Source: Mannheimia granulomatis
GTDB lineage: Bacteria; Pseudomonadota; Gammaproteobacteria; Enterobacterales; Pasteurellaceae
Direction of reading: 5' to 3'
Assembly: GCF_013377255.1 (NCBI RefSeq)
Contig: NZ_CP016614.1
Location: 686,001-750,000 of the forward strand
DNA: 64,000 nt
Position numbers and translations under genes: made by a program. Each line of letters starts with the position of its first letter. Position 1 is the stretch's first letter. Shown here piece by piece: positions 19,593 through 30,218 of this stretch. The notes below the pieces were generated by a model. The model searched no databases and was not told the DNA's origin. It worked only from the letters and a program-made list of their open reading frames with translations.

Positions 19593-20694
19593 CGTTTAAC
19601 ACAACCTCCCAGCCTTCGTACCAGGTTAATGCCACTTTTTGACCGACTTCGTGGTCAATATTCGGGTCATCTTCGTTAAAGAATTCGCTAACTAATACGT
19701 TTAAGCCGTTATGATCTAACTTAACGCTTGATTCAAGCGTCATCCCTTTATAGTTACGATCAATAATATGACCGATAATCGCTTTAGAACTTTCATTTTC
19801 ATCTAGCTCTTCGATCACAATATCTTCAGGGCGTAATAGCACTTTTAGTTTCTGGTTTGGATGAACATCCATATTTTCCACTTTAATATTGCAGATGCGA
19901 CCTTCTACATTTGCTTTCACATTTTGTGCATCGACACGCTCAATTACCGTTGCATCGAAAACATTAATTTCGCCGATAAAACGAGCTACAAACAGGTTAC
20001 TGGGTTCTTCGTAAATTTCGCGAGGTGTGCCGTCTTGAGCAATTTTACCGCCGTTCATCACGATAATACGGTCAGACATGGTTAATGCTTCTTCCTGATC
20101 GTGGGTAACGAAAATAAAGGTAATACCTAATTGGCGTTGTAATGCTTTTAATTCATTTTGCATCTCTTTACGTAATTTGTAATCTAATGCCGAAAGAGAT
20201 TCATCTAATAATAATACTTTAGGTTTGTTTACAACCGCACGAGCGATAGCAATACGTTGTTGCTGACCACCTGAAAGTTGAGCCGGTTTTTGCTGTGCTC
20301 TATCTTCAAGTCGAACCATACGTAATGCTTCCATTACACGAGGCTCAATTTCAGCATTCGGCTCTTTTTGCATACGTAAGCCAAATGCCACATTTTCAAA
20401 AATAGTCATATGTGGGAACAATGCATAGCTTTGGAATACGGTATTAACAGGACGTTGTTCCGCAGGAATATCAGAAACATCTTGACCATCAAGAATAATT
20501 GAGCCATCTGTTAAATCTTCAAAACCTGCAATTAAACGTAATGCGGTAGTTTTACCACAACCTGAAGGGCCTAAAATTGTTAAAAATTCACCATCATTAA
20601 TGGTCAAATTTAAATTTTTAAGAATCGTTTTACTACCGTAGCTTTTTGTTACATTTTTAAGCTCGATGATAGCTTTTTGTTCTAATTTTTCCAT
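19579..20694 (-). CDS. potA: Spermidine/putrescine ABC transporter ATPase PotA
   Basis: 371 residues. ATP-binding domain: Walker [10 protein letters not shown], signature [14 protein letters not shown], Walker [16 protein letters not shown], switch FVTHDQEEA. The C-terminal 130 residues form the regulatory OB-type domain ([16 protein letters not shown]) typical of PotA, which binds polyamines and limits uptake. First gene of potABC. The 250-base gap to rep holds its promoter region; I could not pick a single convincing promoter. Confidence 0.95.
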   Translation of the reverse strand: MEKLEQKAIIELKNVTKSYGSKTILKNLNLTINDGEFLTILGPSGCGKTTALRLIAGFEDLTDGSIILDGQDVSDIPAEQRPVNTVFQSYALFPHMTIFENVAFGLRMQKEPNAEIEPRVMEALRMVRLEDRAQQKPAQLSGGQQQRIAIARAVVNKPKVLLLDESLSALDYKLRKEMQNELKALQRQLGITFIFVTHDQEEALTMSDRIIVMNGGKIAQDGTPREIYEEPSNLFVARFIGEINVFDATVIERVDAQNVKANVEGRICNIKVENMDVHPNQKLKVLLRPEDIVIEELDENESSKAIIGHIIDRNYKGMTLESSVKLDHNGLNVLVSEFFNEDDPNIDHEVGQKVALTWYEGWEVVLNDEGE

Positions 20695-20838
20695 CTACTG
20701 CTGTTTTCCCTTAAATCAAAAAGAAAAGGACTAATCAAATTAGGCGTTTTGCCCCCAAAAAATCAATTGATAATAATATAGCTAAAGGGGGAAGAATGAA
20801 AGGAAAAATTTACTTTTTAAGGATTTTTCTTACCTTTT

Positions 20839-20896
20839 ACAAGCGGTCATTTTTAGCAAAAATTTTGCAAATTTCGCAAGGAAATAGACCGCTTGT
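20839..20896. repeat. Inverted uptake-signal pair between potA and rep
   Basis: ACAAGCGGTC (20839-20848) and GACCGCTTGT (20887-20896), separated by 38 bases that include the extended-signal pieces TTTTGCAAATTT. It lies in a divergent gap, so a terminator role would only insulate; as DNA it is a strong uptake site. Confidence 0.75.
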
Positions 20897-20945
20897 TTGC
20901 TTTTCGTTAAAATAGGCTATCAATATAAAAAAGAACAATAATTCA

Positions 20946-22964
20946 ATGAAACTCAATTCTCAACAACAACAAGCAGTGGAATATACCAAAGGAGCTTGTC
21001 TTGTTTTAGCCGGAGCAGGCTCGGGCAAGACTCGGGTGATTATTAATAAAATCGCTCACTTAATTGCACATTGTGGCTATTCGCCTAAACAAATCGCGGC
21101 GGTCACTTTTACCAACAAAGCTGCCCGTGAAATGCGTGAGCGGGTGGCTCATTCTATCGGCAAAGAACAGAGCAAAGGGCTGACGATTTCGACTTTTCAC
21201 ACCCTAGGTTTTGAGATTTTAAAACGTGAATATAAATTGCTCGGTTTTAAATCAGGCATGACCTTATTTGACGAATACGACCAAATCGCCCTACTCAAAC
21301 ATTTGTTACCGGAAAATGTGACGGAAGATAAAGAACTGCTCAAGACGCTCATTTCCACTATTTCAAATTGGAAGAACGATTTACTTTCCCCTGAAATGGT
21401 TATTACGCGTGTGCGTGACGAGCGTGAGCGGGTGTTTTCCCATTTCTACCAACTCTATCAAAATCAGCTCAAAGCCTATAATGCGTTAGATTTTGATGAT
21501 TTAATTATGCTTCCTGTGCTGCTTTTCCGCCAATTTCCTGAAGCAAAAGCCCGCTGGCAGCAAAAAATTCGCTATTTGTTGGTAGATGAATATCAAGACA
21601 CTAACACCAGCCAATATGAGTTGATTAAATTAATTGTTGGCGATGAGCCAAATTTTACGGTGGTCGGTGATGATGACCAATCCATTTACTCGTGGCGTGG
21701 TGCGAAGCCTGAGAATATGCAACGCTTACAAGAAGATTTCAACTTAAAAGTTATTAAGCTGGAACAGAATTATCGCTCAAGCCAGCGGATTTTACATTGT
21801 GCCAATATTTTAATTGATAACAACGCCCATTTATTCAGCAAACGCCTTTTCTCCGAGCTGGGCGAGGGCGAAAAGCTGAATGTGATCGAAGCTAAGAATG
21901 AAGAGCATGAAGCCGAGCGAATTATTGGCGAGCTGATTGCTCATCGTTTTTCGAAAAAGACTAAATATAAAGATTATGCAATTTTGTATCGAGGCAACCA
22001 TCAATCTCGTTTGCTTGAAAAATTGTTGATGCAAAACCGTATTCCCTACAAAATTTCAGGCGGTACTTCATTTTTTGCCCGAGCCGAAATCAAAGATATG
22101 ATGGCGTATTTACGTTTGGTAGTAAATCAAGATGATGATGCCGCTTTTTTACGCATTGTAAACACACCGAAACGGGAAATCGGGGCGGTAACCTTAGAAA
22201 AACTTGGGATGCTCGCCAATGAAAAGCAGGTTAGCCTGTTTGAAGCGATTTTTGATTTTGAGCTGATTCAACGCTTAACACCAAAACCTTACCAAGCCTT
22301 GCAGGATTTCGCCCGTTGGATTGTAGAAATTGCTGACCAAGCTGAACGTTCCGACCCGATTGAAGCGGTAAAAGATCTCTTGGCAAAGATTCAATACGAA
22401 GCCTATTTGTATGAAACCGCTACCACGCCGAAAATGGCAGAAATGCAAAGCCGTAATGTGCAAACGCTGTTTGAGTGGGTACAAGGTATGCTCGAAGGCG
22501 ATGAAATTGAAGAACCAATGAATTTGGTGCAAGTAGTGAATCGCTTGACTTTACGCGATATGCTCGAACGTGGTGAAGATGATGATGAAGCTGACCAAGT
22601 TCAACTTATGACCCTGCATGCTTCAAAAGGCTTAGAATTTCCGCACGTATTTTTAATTGGAATGGAAGAGGGCATTCTGCCGCACCAAACCAGCTTGGAT
22701 GAAGATAATGTGGATGAAGAACGCCGTTTGGCTTATGTTGGCATTACCCGAGCACAGCAAACTTTAACCTTTTCGCTCTGCAAAGAACGTCGCCAATACG
22801 GTGAAATCATCAAGCCTGAGCCAAGCCGCTTCTTGCTCGAACTGCCACAAGATGATTTGGTGTGGGAACGGGATAAAACTCCATTAACCGAACAACAAAA
22901 AGTGGAAAAATCTTCCGCTAATATTGCTAACTTAATGGCGATGTTAAAGGCGAATAAGAAATAA
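20946..22964 (+). CDS. rep: ATP-dependent DNA helicase Rep
   Basis: 672 residues (E. coli 673). A 3'-to-5' SF1A helicase that helps replication forks pass protein blocks. Q motif LNSQQQQAV, Walker [10 protein letters not shown] (about 22-30), motif Ia [15 protein letters not shown], Walker [11 protein letters not shown], motif [18 protein letters not shown], motif [10 protein letters not shown], motif [24 protein letters not shown] and motif [14 protein letters not shown] are in order. The length and the LNSQQ start favour Rep over UvrD (about 720 residues). Confidence 0.95.
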   Translation: MKLNSQQQQAVEYTKGACLVLAGAGSGKTRVIINKIAHLIAHCGYSPKQIAAVTFTNKAAREMRERVAHSIGKEQSKGLTISTFHTLGFEILKREYKLLGFKSGMTLFDEYDQIALLKHLLPENVTEDKELLKTLISTISNWKNDLLSPEMVITRVRDERERVFSHFYQLYQNQLKAYNALDFDDLIMLPVLLFRQFPEAKARWQQKIRYLLVDEYQDTNTSQYELIKLIVGDEPNFTVVGDDDQSIYSWRGAKPENMQRLQEDFNLKVIKLEQNYRSSQRILHCANILIDNNAHLFSKRLFSELGEGEKLNVIEAKNEEHEAERIIGELIAHRFSKKTKYKDYAILYRGNHQSRLLEKLLMQNRIPYKISGGTSFFARAEIKDMMAYLRLVVNQDDDAAFLRIVNTPKREIGAVTLEKLGMLANEKQVSLFEAIFDFELIQRLTPKPYQALQDFARWIVEIADQAERSDPIEAVKDLLAKIQYEAYLYETATTPKMAEMQSRNVQTLFEWVQGMLEGDEIEEPMNLVQVVNRLTLRDMLERGEDDDEADQVQLMTLHASKGLEFPHVFLIGMEEGILPHQTSLDEDNVDEERRLAYVGITRAQQTLTFSLCKERRQYGEIIKPEPSRFLLELPQDDLVWERDKTPLTEQQKVEKSSANIANLMAMLKANKK

Positions 22965-22966
22965 AG

Positions 22967-23012
22967 ACAAGCGGTCAAATTTACAAAAAATATTACAAAT
23001 TTGACCGCTTGT
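22967..23012. terminator. Perfect inverted uptake-signal pair between rep and aspA
   Basis: ACAAGCGGTCAAATTT (22967-22982) and its exact reverse complement (22997-23012), 14-base loop. It lies between converging genes and can terminate both, though the T-runs are short. Confidence 0.75.
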
Positions 23013-23025
23013 TTATTAGCTTAGA

Positions 23026-24453
23026 TTATTCATCTTCAGTAAAGCGTTTAGCTTTGTAAGTCGGGTTCATTAAGTTTTCGAGAGAGAGAATATCATCTAA
23101 CTGCTCTTCGGTGAGTAAACCTCGCTCTAAAACTACTTCTCTCACGCCTTTACCTGTAGTTGCACAAATTTTGCCGACAATATCGCCATTATGGTGGCCG
23201 ATAAATGGATTGAGGTAAGTTACAATACCAATTGAGTTAAAGACATAATTTTGGCAAATTTCGCGGTTAGCGGTAATGCCGTCAATACATTTATCACGTA
23301 AATTAATACAGGCGTTAGCAAGTAGTTCGATAGATTCAAACATCGCTTGCCCGATAACAGGCTCCATAACATTTAATTGTAGTTGACCGGCTTCTGCAGC
23401 GAAGGTGACGGTGGTGTCGTTACCAATTACTTTAAAACAAACTTGATTGACTACTTCCGGCACAACCGGATTGACTTTTGCCGGCATAATAGAGGAACCG
23501 GCTTGCAGTTCCGGCAGGTTAATTTCATTTAAACCTGCACGTGGACCGGAGGAAAGTAAACGTAAGTCGTTACACACTTTAGAGAGTTTCACTGCGGTGC
23601 GTTTTAAAGCGCCGTGAACCATTACATAAGCTCCGCAGTCAGAAGTTGCCTCAATTAAGTTTTCTGAAAGTGAGCAAGGAAGCCCTGTGACTTCTGCTAA
23701 ATATTTGACTGCTAATGCCGAATAACCTTCAGGGGTGTTTAAGCCTGTACCAATTGCGGTTGCACCTAAATTTACTTCAAGCAGTAATTCGGCAGTACGT
23801 TTGAGGTTTCGCACCTCTTCTTCCAATAACACCGCAAACGCTTTAAATTCTTGACCGAGCGTCATTGGCACCGCATCTTGTAATTGAGTACGACCCATTT
23901 TTAACACATCGGCAAATTCAGTGGCTTTATTTCCAAAGGCAGTTTGTAGATAAACAATTTTATCGATTAATTTGATAATGCTGTTATAAACAGCAATACG
24001 GAAACCGGTTGGATAAGCATCGTTGGTAGATTGGCTGGCATTAACGTGATCCATCGGATTGATGATGTCGTATTTGCCTTTTTCTTCGCCTAAAATTTCT
24101 AACGCCAAGTTAGCAATCACTTCATTAGTGTTCATATTTACCGATGTGCCAGCACCGCCTTGATACACATCAGACGGGAATTGGTCTAAGCAGCGGCCTT
24201 TCACTAACACTTCATCGCAGGCTTCAACAATCGCTTTTGCCACTTTTTTAGGAATTGCCCCTAATTCACCGTTTGCTAAGGCAGTGGCTTTTTTCACCAT
24301 TACCATGCCACGAACAAATTCAGGTACATCTGAAATGGTGACATTCGAGATATTAAAGTTCTCAATAGCTCTTAATGTGTGAATCCCCCAATAGGCATTA
24401 TGAGGGACTTCTCTTTCACCTAATAAATCGTGTTCAATACGCATATCTGACAT
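23026..24453 (-). CDS. aspA: Aspartate ammonia-lyase (aspartase)
   Basis: 475 residues (E. coli 478). Converts aspartate to fumarate and ammonia, feeding anaerobic fumarate respiration, which matters in Pasteurellaceae. The superfamily signature [11 protein letters not shown] is intact (near residue 320), along with [13 protein letters not shown] sequence here as [10 protein letters not shown], and [29 protein letters not shown] precedes the ATG. Single gene. Confidence 0.96.
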   Translation of the reverse strand: MSDMRIEHDLLGEREVPHNAYWGIHTLRAIENFNISNVTISDVPEFVRGMVMVKKATALANGELGAIPKKVAKAIVEACDEVLVKGRCLDQFPSDVYQGGAGTSVNMNTNEVIANLALEILGEEKGKYDIINPMDHVNASQSTNDAYPTGFRIAVYNSIIKLIDKIVYLQTAFGNKATEFADVLKMGRTQLQDAVPMTLGQEFKAFAVLLEEEVRNLKRTAELLLEVNLGATAIGTGLNTPEGYSALAVKYLAEVTGLPCSLSENLIEATSDCGAYVMVHGALKRTAVKLSKVCNDLRLLSSGPRAGLNEINLPELQAGSSIMPAKVNPVVPEVVNQVCFKVIGNDTTVTFAAEAGQLQLNVMEPVIGQAMFESIELLANACINLRDKCIDGITANREICQNYVFNSIGIVTYLNPFIGHHNGDIVGKICATTGKGVREVVLERGLLTEEQLDDILSLENLMNPTYKAKRFTEDE

Positions 24454-24603
24454 AGTTATCTCCTTAGATATAATAAAATAAGTTTTGTTAGATAATAGCG
24501 ATTTTAATAGATAAATAATGCGATCTAAATCAAATTTCTTGCGGGAGAACTAGGATATAAATTGTGCTTTTAGATTAAAAAAACTAATGATAAATTTATG
24601 TCA

Positions 24604-24879
24604 TTACAAGACCAAATAAAAATAAGGCAAACCAATTAGCCAAGCAAAAGTAGAACAAATGATTGCAACATGAAAATACCAATGCTGCGTTTTATGATGA
24701 AAGTATTTCATCCCCAAATAAGTCCCAATAGCACCGCCTAATAAGCAAAAAGAGAGTAGGGTAACTTCCGGCACGCGCCATGCTTTTTTAATGGCTTTTT
24801 GTTTATCGCTATACATTAAATAAAGTGCTGCTAAGTTCATTAGGATGAAATAGAAAAACCAAAATAGCTGCATTTGCAT
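24604..24879 (-). CDS. DUF1294 small membrane protein
   Basis: 91 residues with three or four hydrophobic segments: residues 3-22, about 42-60 and about 68-90. The pattern YSDKQKAIKKAWRVPEVTLLSFCLLGGAIGTYLGMKYFHHKTQHWYF is that of the DUF1294 family of small bacterial membrane proteins (function unknown). It lies between aspA and purM, set off from purM by an uptake-signal hairpin, so it probably has its own promoter. Confidence 0.85.
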   Translation of the reverse strand: MQMQLFWFFYFILMNLAALYLMYSDKQKAIKKAWRVPEVTLLSFCLLGGAIGTYLGMKYFHHKTQHWYFHVAIICSTFAWLIGLPYFYLVL

Positions 24880-24895
24880 TCCTTATTAAAAATTT

Positions 24896-24928
24896 AACCG
24901 CTTGTAGAACATTGTCTTACAAGCGGTT
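24896..24928 (-). terminator. Inverted uptake-signal pair after purM
   Basis: AACCGCTTGTA (24896-24906) and TACAAGCGGTT (24918-24928) are perfect complements with an 11-base loop; reading on the minus strand AAATTTTTAAT follows, so it likely terminates purM. Confidence 0.72.
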
Positions 24929-24951
24929 GATTTTAGCATTTATTTTGCAAA

Positions 24952-25989
24952 TTAGTTGATTTCAACTTGCTCTGTGCCGTTGCCTAAATCTTCGATTTTA
25001 CCGATGACCCAAGCATTTTCGCCGTTTTCTTTTAAGATGGCTAAGGCTTTTTCAACATCAGCAGCAGGTAGGGCGATTACCATACCAACACCGCAGTTAA
25101 AGGTGCGGTACATTTCATAACGGCTAATGTTTCCTTTTTCTTGGAGCCATTTAAATACGGAAGGCCATTGCCAGCTTGATTCATCAATCACCGCTTTCGC
25201 TGATTCAGGTAATACGCGAGGAATGTTTTCCCAGAAACCGCCGCCGGTTAAGTGAGCGATAGCGTGAACATCCACTTCTTCCACTAATTTCAAGATGGAT
25301 TTCACATAAATTTTAGTTGGAGCAAGTAGATGTTCGCTTAATAATTTACCTTCAAGCAGATCTTTAGCAGGGGTTGCTCCACTTACTTCAATTACTTTAC
25401 GGATTAATGAGTAACCGTTTGAGTGCGGGCCGCTTGAACCTAATGCGATTAACACATCGCCGGTTTTAACTGCAGAGCCGTCAATAATTTTTGATTTTTC
25501 AACCACGCCCACGCAGAAACCCGCTAAGTCATAGTCGCCTTCGTGGTACATGCCCGGCATTTCTGCGGTTTCCCCTCCGACCAATGCACAGCCGGAAATT
25601 TCACAGCCGTCTGCAATACCTTTTACTACAGAAGCAGCGACATCCACATCAAGCTTCCCTGTTGCGTAGTAATCTAAGAAAAAAAGAGGTTCTGCGCCTT
25701 GAACAACTAAGTCATTTACACACATCGCCACCAAATCTTGGCCTATCGTATCATGTTGATTGAGATCGATCGCTAAACGTAATTTTGTGCCTACTCCATC
25801 AGTGCCAGACACTAAAATAGGTTCTTTATATTTAGTCGGTAAGGCACATAAGGCCCCAAAACCACCCAAACCTCCTAATACCTCTGGACGGCGAGTGCGT
25901 TTTACATCGCTTTTGATACGTTCTACCAATTCATTACCGGCATGAATATCAACGCCTGCATCTTTGTAACTAAGTTGTGTTCTGCTCAT
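24952..25989 (-). CDS. purM: Phosphoribosylaminoimidazole synthetase (AIR synthetase)
   Basis: 345 residues, as in E. coli. It closes the imidazole ring of FGAM to AIR in purine synthesis. The start [20 protein letters not shown], the [14 protein letters not shown] loop, [12 protein letters not shown] and [18 protein letters not shown] are diagnostic. A near-perfect PurR operator lies 47 bases upstream of the start. purN, its usual partner in enteric bacteria, is not next to it; a terminator and a DUF1294 gene follow. Confidence 0.97.
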   Translation of the reverse strand: MSRTQLSYKDAGVDIHAGNELVERIKSDVKRTRRPEVLGGLGGFGALCALPTKYKEPILVSGTDGVGTKLRLAIDLNQHDTIGQDLVAMCVNDLVVQGAEPLFFLDYYATGKLDVDVAASVVKGIADGCEISGCALVGGETAEMPGMYHEGDYDLAGFCVGVVEKSKIIDGSAVKTGDVLIALGSSGPHSNGYSLIRKVIEVSGATPAKDLLEGKLLSEHLLAPTKIYVKSILKLVEEVDVHAIAHLTGGGFWENIPRVLPESAKAVIDESSWQWPSVFKWLQEKGNISRYEMYRTFNCGVGMVIALPAADVEKALAILKENGENAWVIGKIEDLGNGTEQVEIN

Positions 25990-26035
25990 TTTAACCTCGA
26001 TAGCAATTTGAAGAAAACGATGGCATTATAACAGC

Positions 26036-26051
26036 AAGCAAACGTTTGCGT
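26036..26051. promoter_or_regulatory. PurR operator upstream of purM
   Basis: AAGCAAACGTTTGCGT differs by one base from the PurR consensus ACGCAAACGTTTGCGT and is almost perfectly palindromic. Placed 47 bases before the purM start, it predicts repression by PurR with hypoxanthine or guanine. Confidence 0.85.
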
Positions 26052-26084
26052 AAAATGAATTTAAAAAAGAGGTAGAATAAAATA

Positions 26085-26119
26085 AAAAACGCTGTTTAGC
26101 TTAATTTACTAAAACAGCG
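26085..26119 (-). terminator. Terminator after tehB
   Basis: Minus strand CGCTGTTTTAGTA and AGCTAAACAGCG form an imperfect stem followed by TTTTTTATTTTA. Confidence 0.75.
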
Positions 26120-26147
26120 CGTTCAACTTAATTTAATCAACTTTAGC

Positions 26148-27020
26148 TTAGGCTATTTTTTTAGCTAACATAGTCGCAAAGCGTAGCTGGATACGGTTAC
26201 CTTGCTCATCGGTTTTATGTAAATGCCCTAAATCTTCATTATATTTAACCAACTCCCAATCTTTGTAATAATTGGCTAATTCTCCTTCGGCAAAGGTGAA
26301 GGAAAACGGCAGAGGGCATGGATAGTCTTGAGTATCCATTGCGCAAACAATTAAGTTATAGCCTCCCACTTTAGTATTTTTTTGCATATTATTAATAATA
26401 GCGGGAATGCGATCTCGGTTTAAGAACATCATCACAACGGTGGAAACAATCAGATCATATTCGCCATTTTGATTGCCGATAGTCGCTTCGTTAATATCAT
26501 AAATGCTTGCAGTAATATTTTTAGCCTCTTCTTTCTCAATCATATAATTAAGAAAATCAATACTTTCCGGGTTTTGATCAAGTGCAGTAACATCAAATCC
26601 TAACAGATTCAAATAAAGCGCGTTACGGCCACGCCCGCAACCTAAATCTAACACCTTGCCGCTTTTAACATAATTTACCGCATTTAACACTTCAGAGTGT
26701 GTGGTGGTGAGATTATATTTTTTAGCAAAATAATCTTCGGGTTTGCAGTAAAAAGCTAGTTGGCATTCTAAATCATCAGATAGTGCTTCAACCTTGTGCC
26801 ATAATTGTGGTTCAACCATTGGACGTTGGTGGTTGGCATCAAAAATTTCTGCTTTAATCACTTCGCCTTCTTCGGTAAGTTCGTAATATTTCAGAGAGCC
26901 TTTTAAAATAGTCAGTTTTGCCCAAGTACCAACTTTGGTATTGTGCTTTTCTTGGAACATTTGTGGTAGAGTGGCTTTTGTCCATACCGGCATTTGTTTA
27001 TAGCAAATTAAGTTTTCCAT
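26148..27020 (-). CDS. tehB: Tellurite-resistance SAM-dependent methyltransferase TehB
   Basis: 290 residues, the long Haemophilus-type TehB: an N-terminal domain of about 85 residues (CYKQMPVWTKATLPQMFQEKHNTK, related to a tellurite-resistance cupin-like domain) followed by a class I methyltransferase with the SAM loop VLDLGCGRGRNALYL and DYDLIVS-like sequence here as EYDLIVSTVVMMFLNRDRI. The ATG at 27020 follows GAGGAAAA and is preferred over one eight codons upstream. TehB methylates tellurite or selenite and in H. influenzae also affects oxidant resistance and haem use. No tehA nearby. Confidence 0.9.
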   Translation of the reverse strand: MENLICYKQMPVWTKATLPQMFQEKHNTKVGTWAKLTILKGSLKYYELTEEGEVIKAEIFDANHQRPMVEPQLWHKVEALSDDLECQLAFYCKPEDYFAKKYNLTTTHSEVLNAVNYVKSGKVLDLGCGRGRNALYLNLLGFDVTALDQNPESIDFLNYMIEKEEAKNITASIYDINEATIGNQNGEYDLIVSTVVMMFLNRDRIPAIINNMQKNTKVGGYNLIVCAMDTQDYPCPLPFSFTFAEGELANYYKDWELVKYNEDLGHLHKTDEQGNRIQLRFATMLAKKIA

Positions 27021-27087
27021 AGAGTTTTCCTCGTGAGTAAACATAGAACGCTAAAAATTTTAGCACTGTTTAACGAGCAGAAAAGAT

Positions 27088-27112
27088 AAATCCGACTAAA
27101 AAAGTCGGATTT
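27088..27112. terminator. Hairpin between the flavin reductase gene and tehB
   Basis: AAATCCGACT and AGTCGGATTT form a perfect 10-base stem with a 5-base A loop. It likely ends the upstream two-gene unit on the minus strand, though the following T-run is weak. Confidence 0.65.
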
Positions 27113-27144
27113 GATCAAATTTATGTGAAATATATTTTTGTATG

Positions 27145-27657
27145 TTATTTAACACTTATACTTTTAAATTGACGAGCAAAATAAACAAGGCTGTGATTCG
27201 GCTCAACATCAATATGGCTTAACTCCACTACAAAAATGGTATGAGTGCCGACAGCGTAGGTATCAACAATATTACCTTGTAAAGCAGAAATAGCGCCACG
27301 TAATACCGGTTGCTCATCTACACCTATATCCCAAATATCCCAATTAAAACGTTCTTCCATTGTGCTTTCAAGGATTGCTGCAAAGTGTTTGGCAAGATCT
27401 TCTTGCTCGTGGTTTAACACATTAATACACACTTTACCGTTTTGTTTAATAATATCGTGAACATGGCTGTTTTTATTAATACAGAATAAAGCAGTCGGTG
27501 GGGCATCTGTTACTGAACAGACTGAAGAAACAGTAAGCCCTGCTTTTCCTGCAATACCGTTTGTCGTAACAATACTAACTGCTGAAGATAAGTGTGCCAT
27601 TGCTTCACGAAATTGAAGTGAAGCCTCAATTGGTTGAGATGTATCGATGTTTGACAT
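27145..27657 (-). CDS. Flavin reductase domain protein (HpaC family)
   Basis: 170 residues of the flavin reductase-like family, small FMN/FAD reductases that supply reduced flavin to monooxygenases. FREAMAHLSSAVSIVTTNGIAGKAGLTVSSVCSVTDAPPTALFCINKNS is the flavin-binding N-terminus, and YAVGTHTIFVVELSHIDV with a final LVYFARQFKSI is the usual C-terminal half. The partner monooxygenase is not in the window, so the HpaC name is by family only. It starts 12 bases after the DNA-mimic gene with AGGGAGA, suggesting co-transcription. Confidence 0.82.
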   Translation of the reverse strand: MSNIDTSQPIEASLQFREAMAHLSSAVSIVTTNGIAGKAGLTVSSVCSVTDAPPTALFCINKNSHVHDIIKQNGKVCINVLNHEQEDLAKHFAAILESTMEERFNWDIWDIGVDEQPVLRGAISALQGNIVDTYAVGTHTIFVVELSHIDVEPNHSLVYFARQFKSISVK

Positions 27658-27669
27658 ATTTCTCCCTTA

Positions 27670-27981
27670 TTATTCTTTCCAAACAACATGATATTCACGA
27701 TTTTCTTCATCGTGCGAAATTAAGAAGCGGGCGAACACATCGTCCATTTCATCTTTCTCGTTTACCAGTCCGACCCAAACTTCGGCAAAGGCAGCAGGAT
27801 CGATTAATGTACCGATTTCTTGATCCCAATCTTCAGAAGTTTCGACCATTTCAACTGCGCCACGTTCTTCAAATTGTAGATTAAACAGTAAAATGTCGGC
27901 AGGATCTAAATGTTCTCCTGCCATTTCTAAGAAAATATCGTAAGCAATATCAATTGCTTCATCAGGTGTTAATTTTGTCAT
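27670..27981 (-). CDS. DUF440 putative double-stranded DNA mimic protein (HI1450-like)
   Basis: 103 residues, very acidic. The blocks [46 protein letters not shown] and [24 protein letters not shown] correspond to H. influenzae HI1450 and E. coli YciU, whose structure has negative charges arranged like DNA phosphates. The biological target is not settled. It is the first gene of a likely two-gene unit with the flavin reductase. Confidence 0.88.
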   Translation of the reverse strand: MTKLTPDEAIDIAYDIFLEMAGEHLDPADILLFNLQFEERGAVEMVETSEDWDQEIGTLIDPAAFAEVWVGLVNEKDEMDDVFARFLISHDEENREYHVVWKE

Positions 27982-28064
27982 AGGCTAATTCTAATCGGAT
28001 TGTTAAGAAAATATTAGATAGATATATTTTATTGTATGATTTTTAGTTATAAAAAACAAAGATA

Positions 28065-28655
28065 TTACCGTTTTATTAATCGGCTTGTCACCATACCTGC
28101 TGTTTTTTCTTTTATTATCTGCCAATTTTCAGGCAAAGTTAATGGCGGATGATTTTTTTCCGTTTCTATATAAAGTATCGCATTTTCTGCCAACCACTGA
28201 TTTTCAATCAGTAATTTTAACACTTGAGGCACTAAGTCTTGATGAAAAGGTGGATCGATAAAAACGATATCAAAGGGGGCACCGCTGTTTTTTTGTGCCA
28301 GATATTGCAAAGTATCGACATTCATCACAGAACCGTTCTCAGATTTTAAAACTTGTAAGTTTTTTTTGAGTTGGTTTGCCGCAGTTGCAAATTTTTCTAA
28401 AAAAACGACCGCTTGAGCTTGGCGGGATAAGGCCTCGATTCCCAGTGAACCACTGCCGGCGAAGCAATCTAAACAGCGAGCATGGGCGATATCGTGCATT
28501 AACCAGTTGAATAAAGTTTCTTTAACACGATCTGTGGTGGGTCTTAGCCCTTCTGCATTGAGTACAGGGAGTTTTCTACCTCTCCAAAGACCGGCAATAA
28601 TTCTAACCTCGCCCATTTGATGAGCAGATTGCGGAGAATTTCGATTTTTTTTCAT
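28065..28655 (-). CDS. rsmD: 16S rRNA guanine-N2-methyltransferase RsmD
   Basis: 196 residues (E. coli 198). Methylates G966 of 16S rRNA in the small subunit. The N-terminus GEVRIIAGLWRGRKLPV and LRPTTDRVKETLFNWL are diagnostic; SAM loop CLDCFAGSGSLGIEALSRQA; catalytic DIVFIDPPFHQDLV. Divergent from ftsY, the conserved arrangement in many gammaproteobacteria. An in-frame uptake signal (GACCGCTTGAG, about 28408) encodes part of the protein. Confidence 0.95.
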   Translation of the reverse strand: MKKNRNSPQSAHQMGEVRIIAGLWRGRKLPVLNAEGLRPTTDRVKETLFNWLMHDIAHARCLDCFAGSGSLGIEALSRQAQAVVFLEKFATAANQLKKNLQVLKSENGSVMNVDTLQYLAQKNSGAPFDIVFIDPPFHQDLVPQVLKLLIENQWLAENAILYIETEKNHPPLTLPENWQIIKEKTAGMVTSRLIKR

Positions 28656-28733
28656 ACTAACTAAAGGAAAATAAAGGATTATTTGATAAACTAGTCAAGT
28701 TTAGTCTATTTTCACGAGAAATGAGAGAAAAAT

Positions 28734-30218
28734 ATGTCAGAGAAGAAAAAAGGTTTCTGGTCTTGGTTTGGTCTTGGTAAAAAAGATCCGCAACAGGAAG
28801 AGCAAAAAGTTGAGCAGGGAGACGAGCCTCAATTACAGCCGATACAAGATGAGCAAACTCAGATTCAAGAGCAGGAATTTGAGCCATTGCTTATCGAAAA
28901 AGTAGAAGAAAAATTTGAGCATCTAGAAGAGAAATTTGACGATTTTATTGAAGAAAAAGAAGAGAAAATCGAACAATTTGTTGAGCAAATAGAAGATAAG
29001 CTTGAGCAAAAAGCAGAACAAGTTGAAGATTTTATTGAAGATAAAGTAGAAGAGGCTAAAGCGTTTTTTACTGAAGTAGAAGAAAAGATTGAAGAAGGTG
29101 AGCAAGCGGTCGAGAATTTGCAAAATTTTGCAAATGAAGAGCTTGTTTTTCACGAGCAACAGCAATTAACTGAACAAGTAGAAGAAGCTGTTGAAGCGGA
29201 GCTTGTTGAGCAAGAATCAGCGGAAGAGATTGTTGCAAACAATGAAGGCGAAACCATTCAAGATGAATACCAAGAAAAACCAAGCAAAGGCGGATTTTTT
29301 AGCCGCTTAATTCAAGGTTTAATTAAAACTAAACAGAATATCGGTTCCGGTTTCCGCAATTTTTTTAGCGGCAAAAAAATTGATGATGAGCTGTTTGAAG
29401 AATTAGAAGAACAGCTACTTGTGGCGGATCTCGGTATGCCGACCACTCAAAAAATTATTCATAATTTAACCCAACACGCTACTAAGCAACAATTAAAAGA
29501 TGCAGACTTACTTTATCAACAACTTAAAATTGAGTTGGGAGAGGTGTTAAAACCGGTTGCTCAACCTTTAGTGATTGAGCCGAAAAAGCCGTATGTGATT
29601 TTAATGGTAGGCGTAAATGGTGTTGGTAAAACGACAACAATCGGTAAATTAGCCCGCAAATTCCAAAACGAAGGAAAATCGGTGATGTTGGCTGCAGGTG
29701 ATACTTTCCGAGCCGCAGCAGTTGAACAGCTACAAGTTTGGGGTGAGCGTAATAATATTCCTGTGGTGGCTCAATCAACGGGGTCTGATTCTGCTTCAGT
29801 CATTTTTGATGCGATGCAGTCGGCTGCTGCAAAAGGGATCGATATTTTAATTGCAGATACCGCAGGTCGTCTGCAAAATAAAAATAATTTAATGGATGAG
29901 CTGAAAAAAATTGTGCGGGTGATGAAAAAATATGATGAAACCGCACCACATGAAATTATGCTCACCCTTGATGCCGGCACAGGGCAAAATGCGATTAGCC
30001 AAGCGAAATTATTTAATGAGGCGGTTGGCTTAACGGGCATTACTTTAACCAAATTAGACGGTACAGCAAAAGGCGGTGTGATTTTTGCAATTGCTGACCA
30101 ATTCAATATTCCTATCCGTTTCATCGGGGTGGGTGAGAAAATTGAGGATTTACGTCCGTTTAATGCGGAGGAATTTATCGAAGCCTTATTTAGCCACGAG
30201 GACGAAAATAATGATTAA
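28734..30218 (+). CDS. ftsY: Signal recognition particle receptor FtsY
   Basis: 494 residues (E. coli 497). Residues about 20-190 are an acidic, glutamate/glutamine-rich domain with coiled-coil repeats (EEKFEHLEEKFDDFIEE, EQIEDKLEQKAEQVEDF), containing an uptake signal near 29102. The NG GTPase domain follows: G1 GVNGVGKTTTIGKLA, DTFRAAAVEQL, G3 DTAGRLQNK, G4 TKLDGTAKGG and GVGEKIEDLRPF. It docks SRP-ribosome complexes at the membrane. Start of ftsY-ftsE-ftsX; ftsE begins inside its last eight bases. Confidence 0.97.
   Translation: MSEKKKGFWSWFGLGKKDPQQEEQKVEQGDEPQLQPIQDEQTQIQEQEFEPLLIEKVEEKFEHLEEKFDDFIEEKEEKIEQFVEQIEDKLEQKAEQVEDFIEDKVEEAKAFFTEVEEKIEEGEQAVENLQNFANEELVFHEQQQLTEQVEEAVEAELVEQESAEEIVANNEGETIQDEYQEKPSKGGFFSRLIQGLIKTKQNIGSGFRNFFSGKKIDDELFEELEEQLLVADLGMPTTQKIIHNLTQHATKQQLKDADLLYQQLKIELGEVLKPVAQPLVIEPKKPYVILMVGVNGVGKTTTIGKLARKFQNEGKSVMLAAGDTFRAAAVEQLQVWGERNNIPVVAQSTGSDSASVIFDAMQSAAAKGIDILIADTAGRLQNKNNLMDELKKIVRVMKKYDETAPHEIMLTLDAGTGQNAISQAKLFNEAVGLTGITLTKLDGTAKGGVIFAIADQFNIPIRFIGVGEKIEDLRPFNAEEFIEALFSHEDENND

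Noticed and set aside
28923..29165. Long minus-strand frame opposite the FtsY acidic domain
   Set aside because: Phenylalanine- and leucine-rich antisense of a glutamate/lysine-rich repeat, not a gene.
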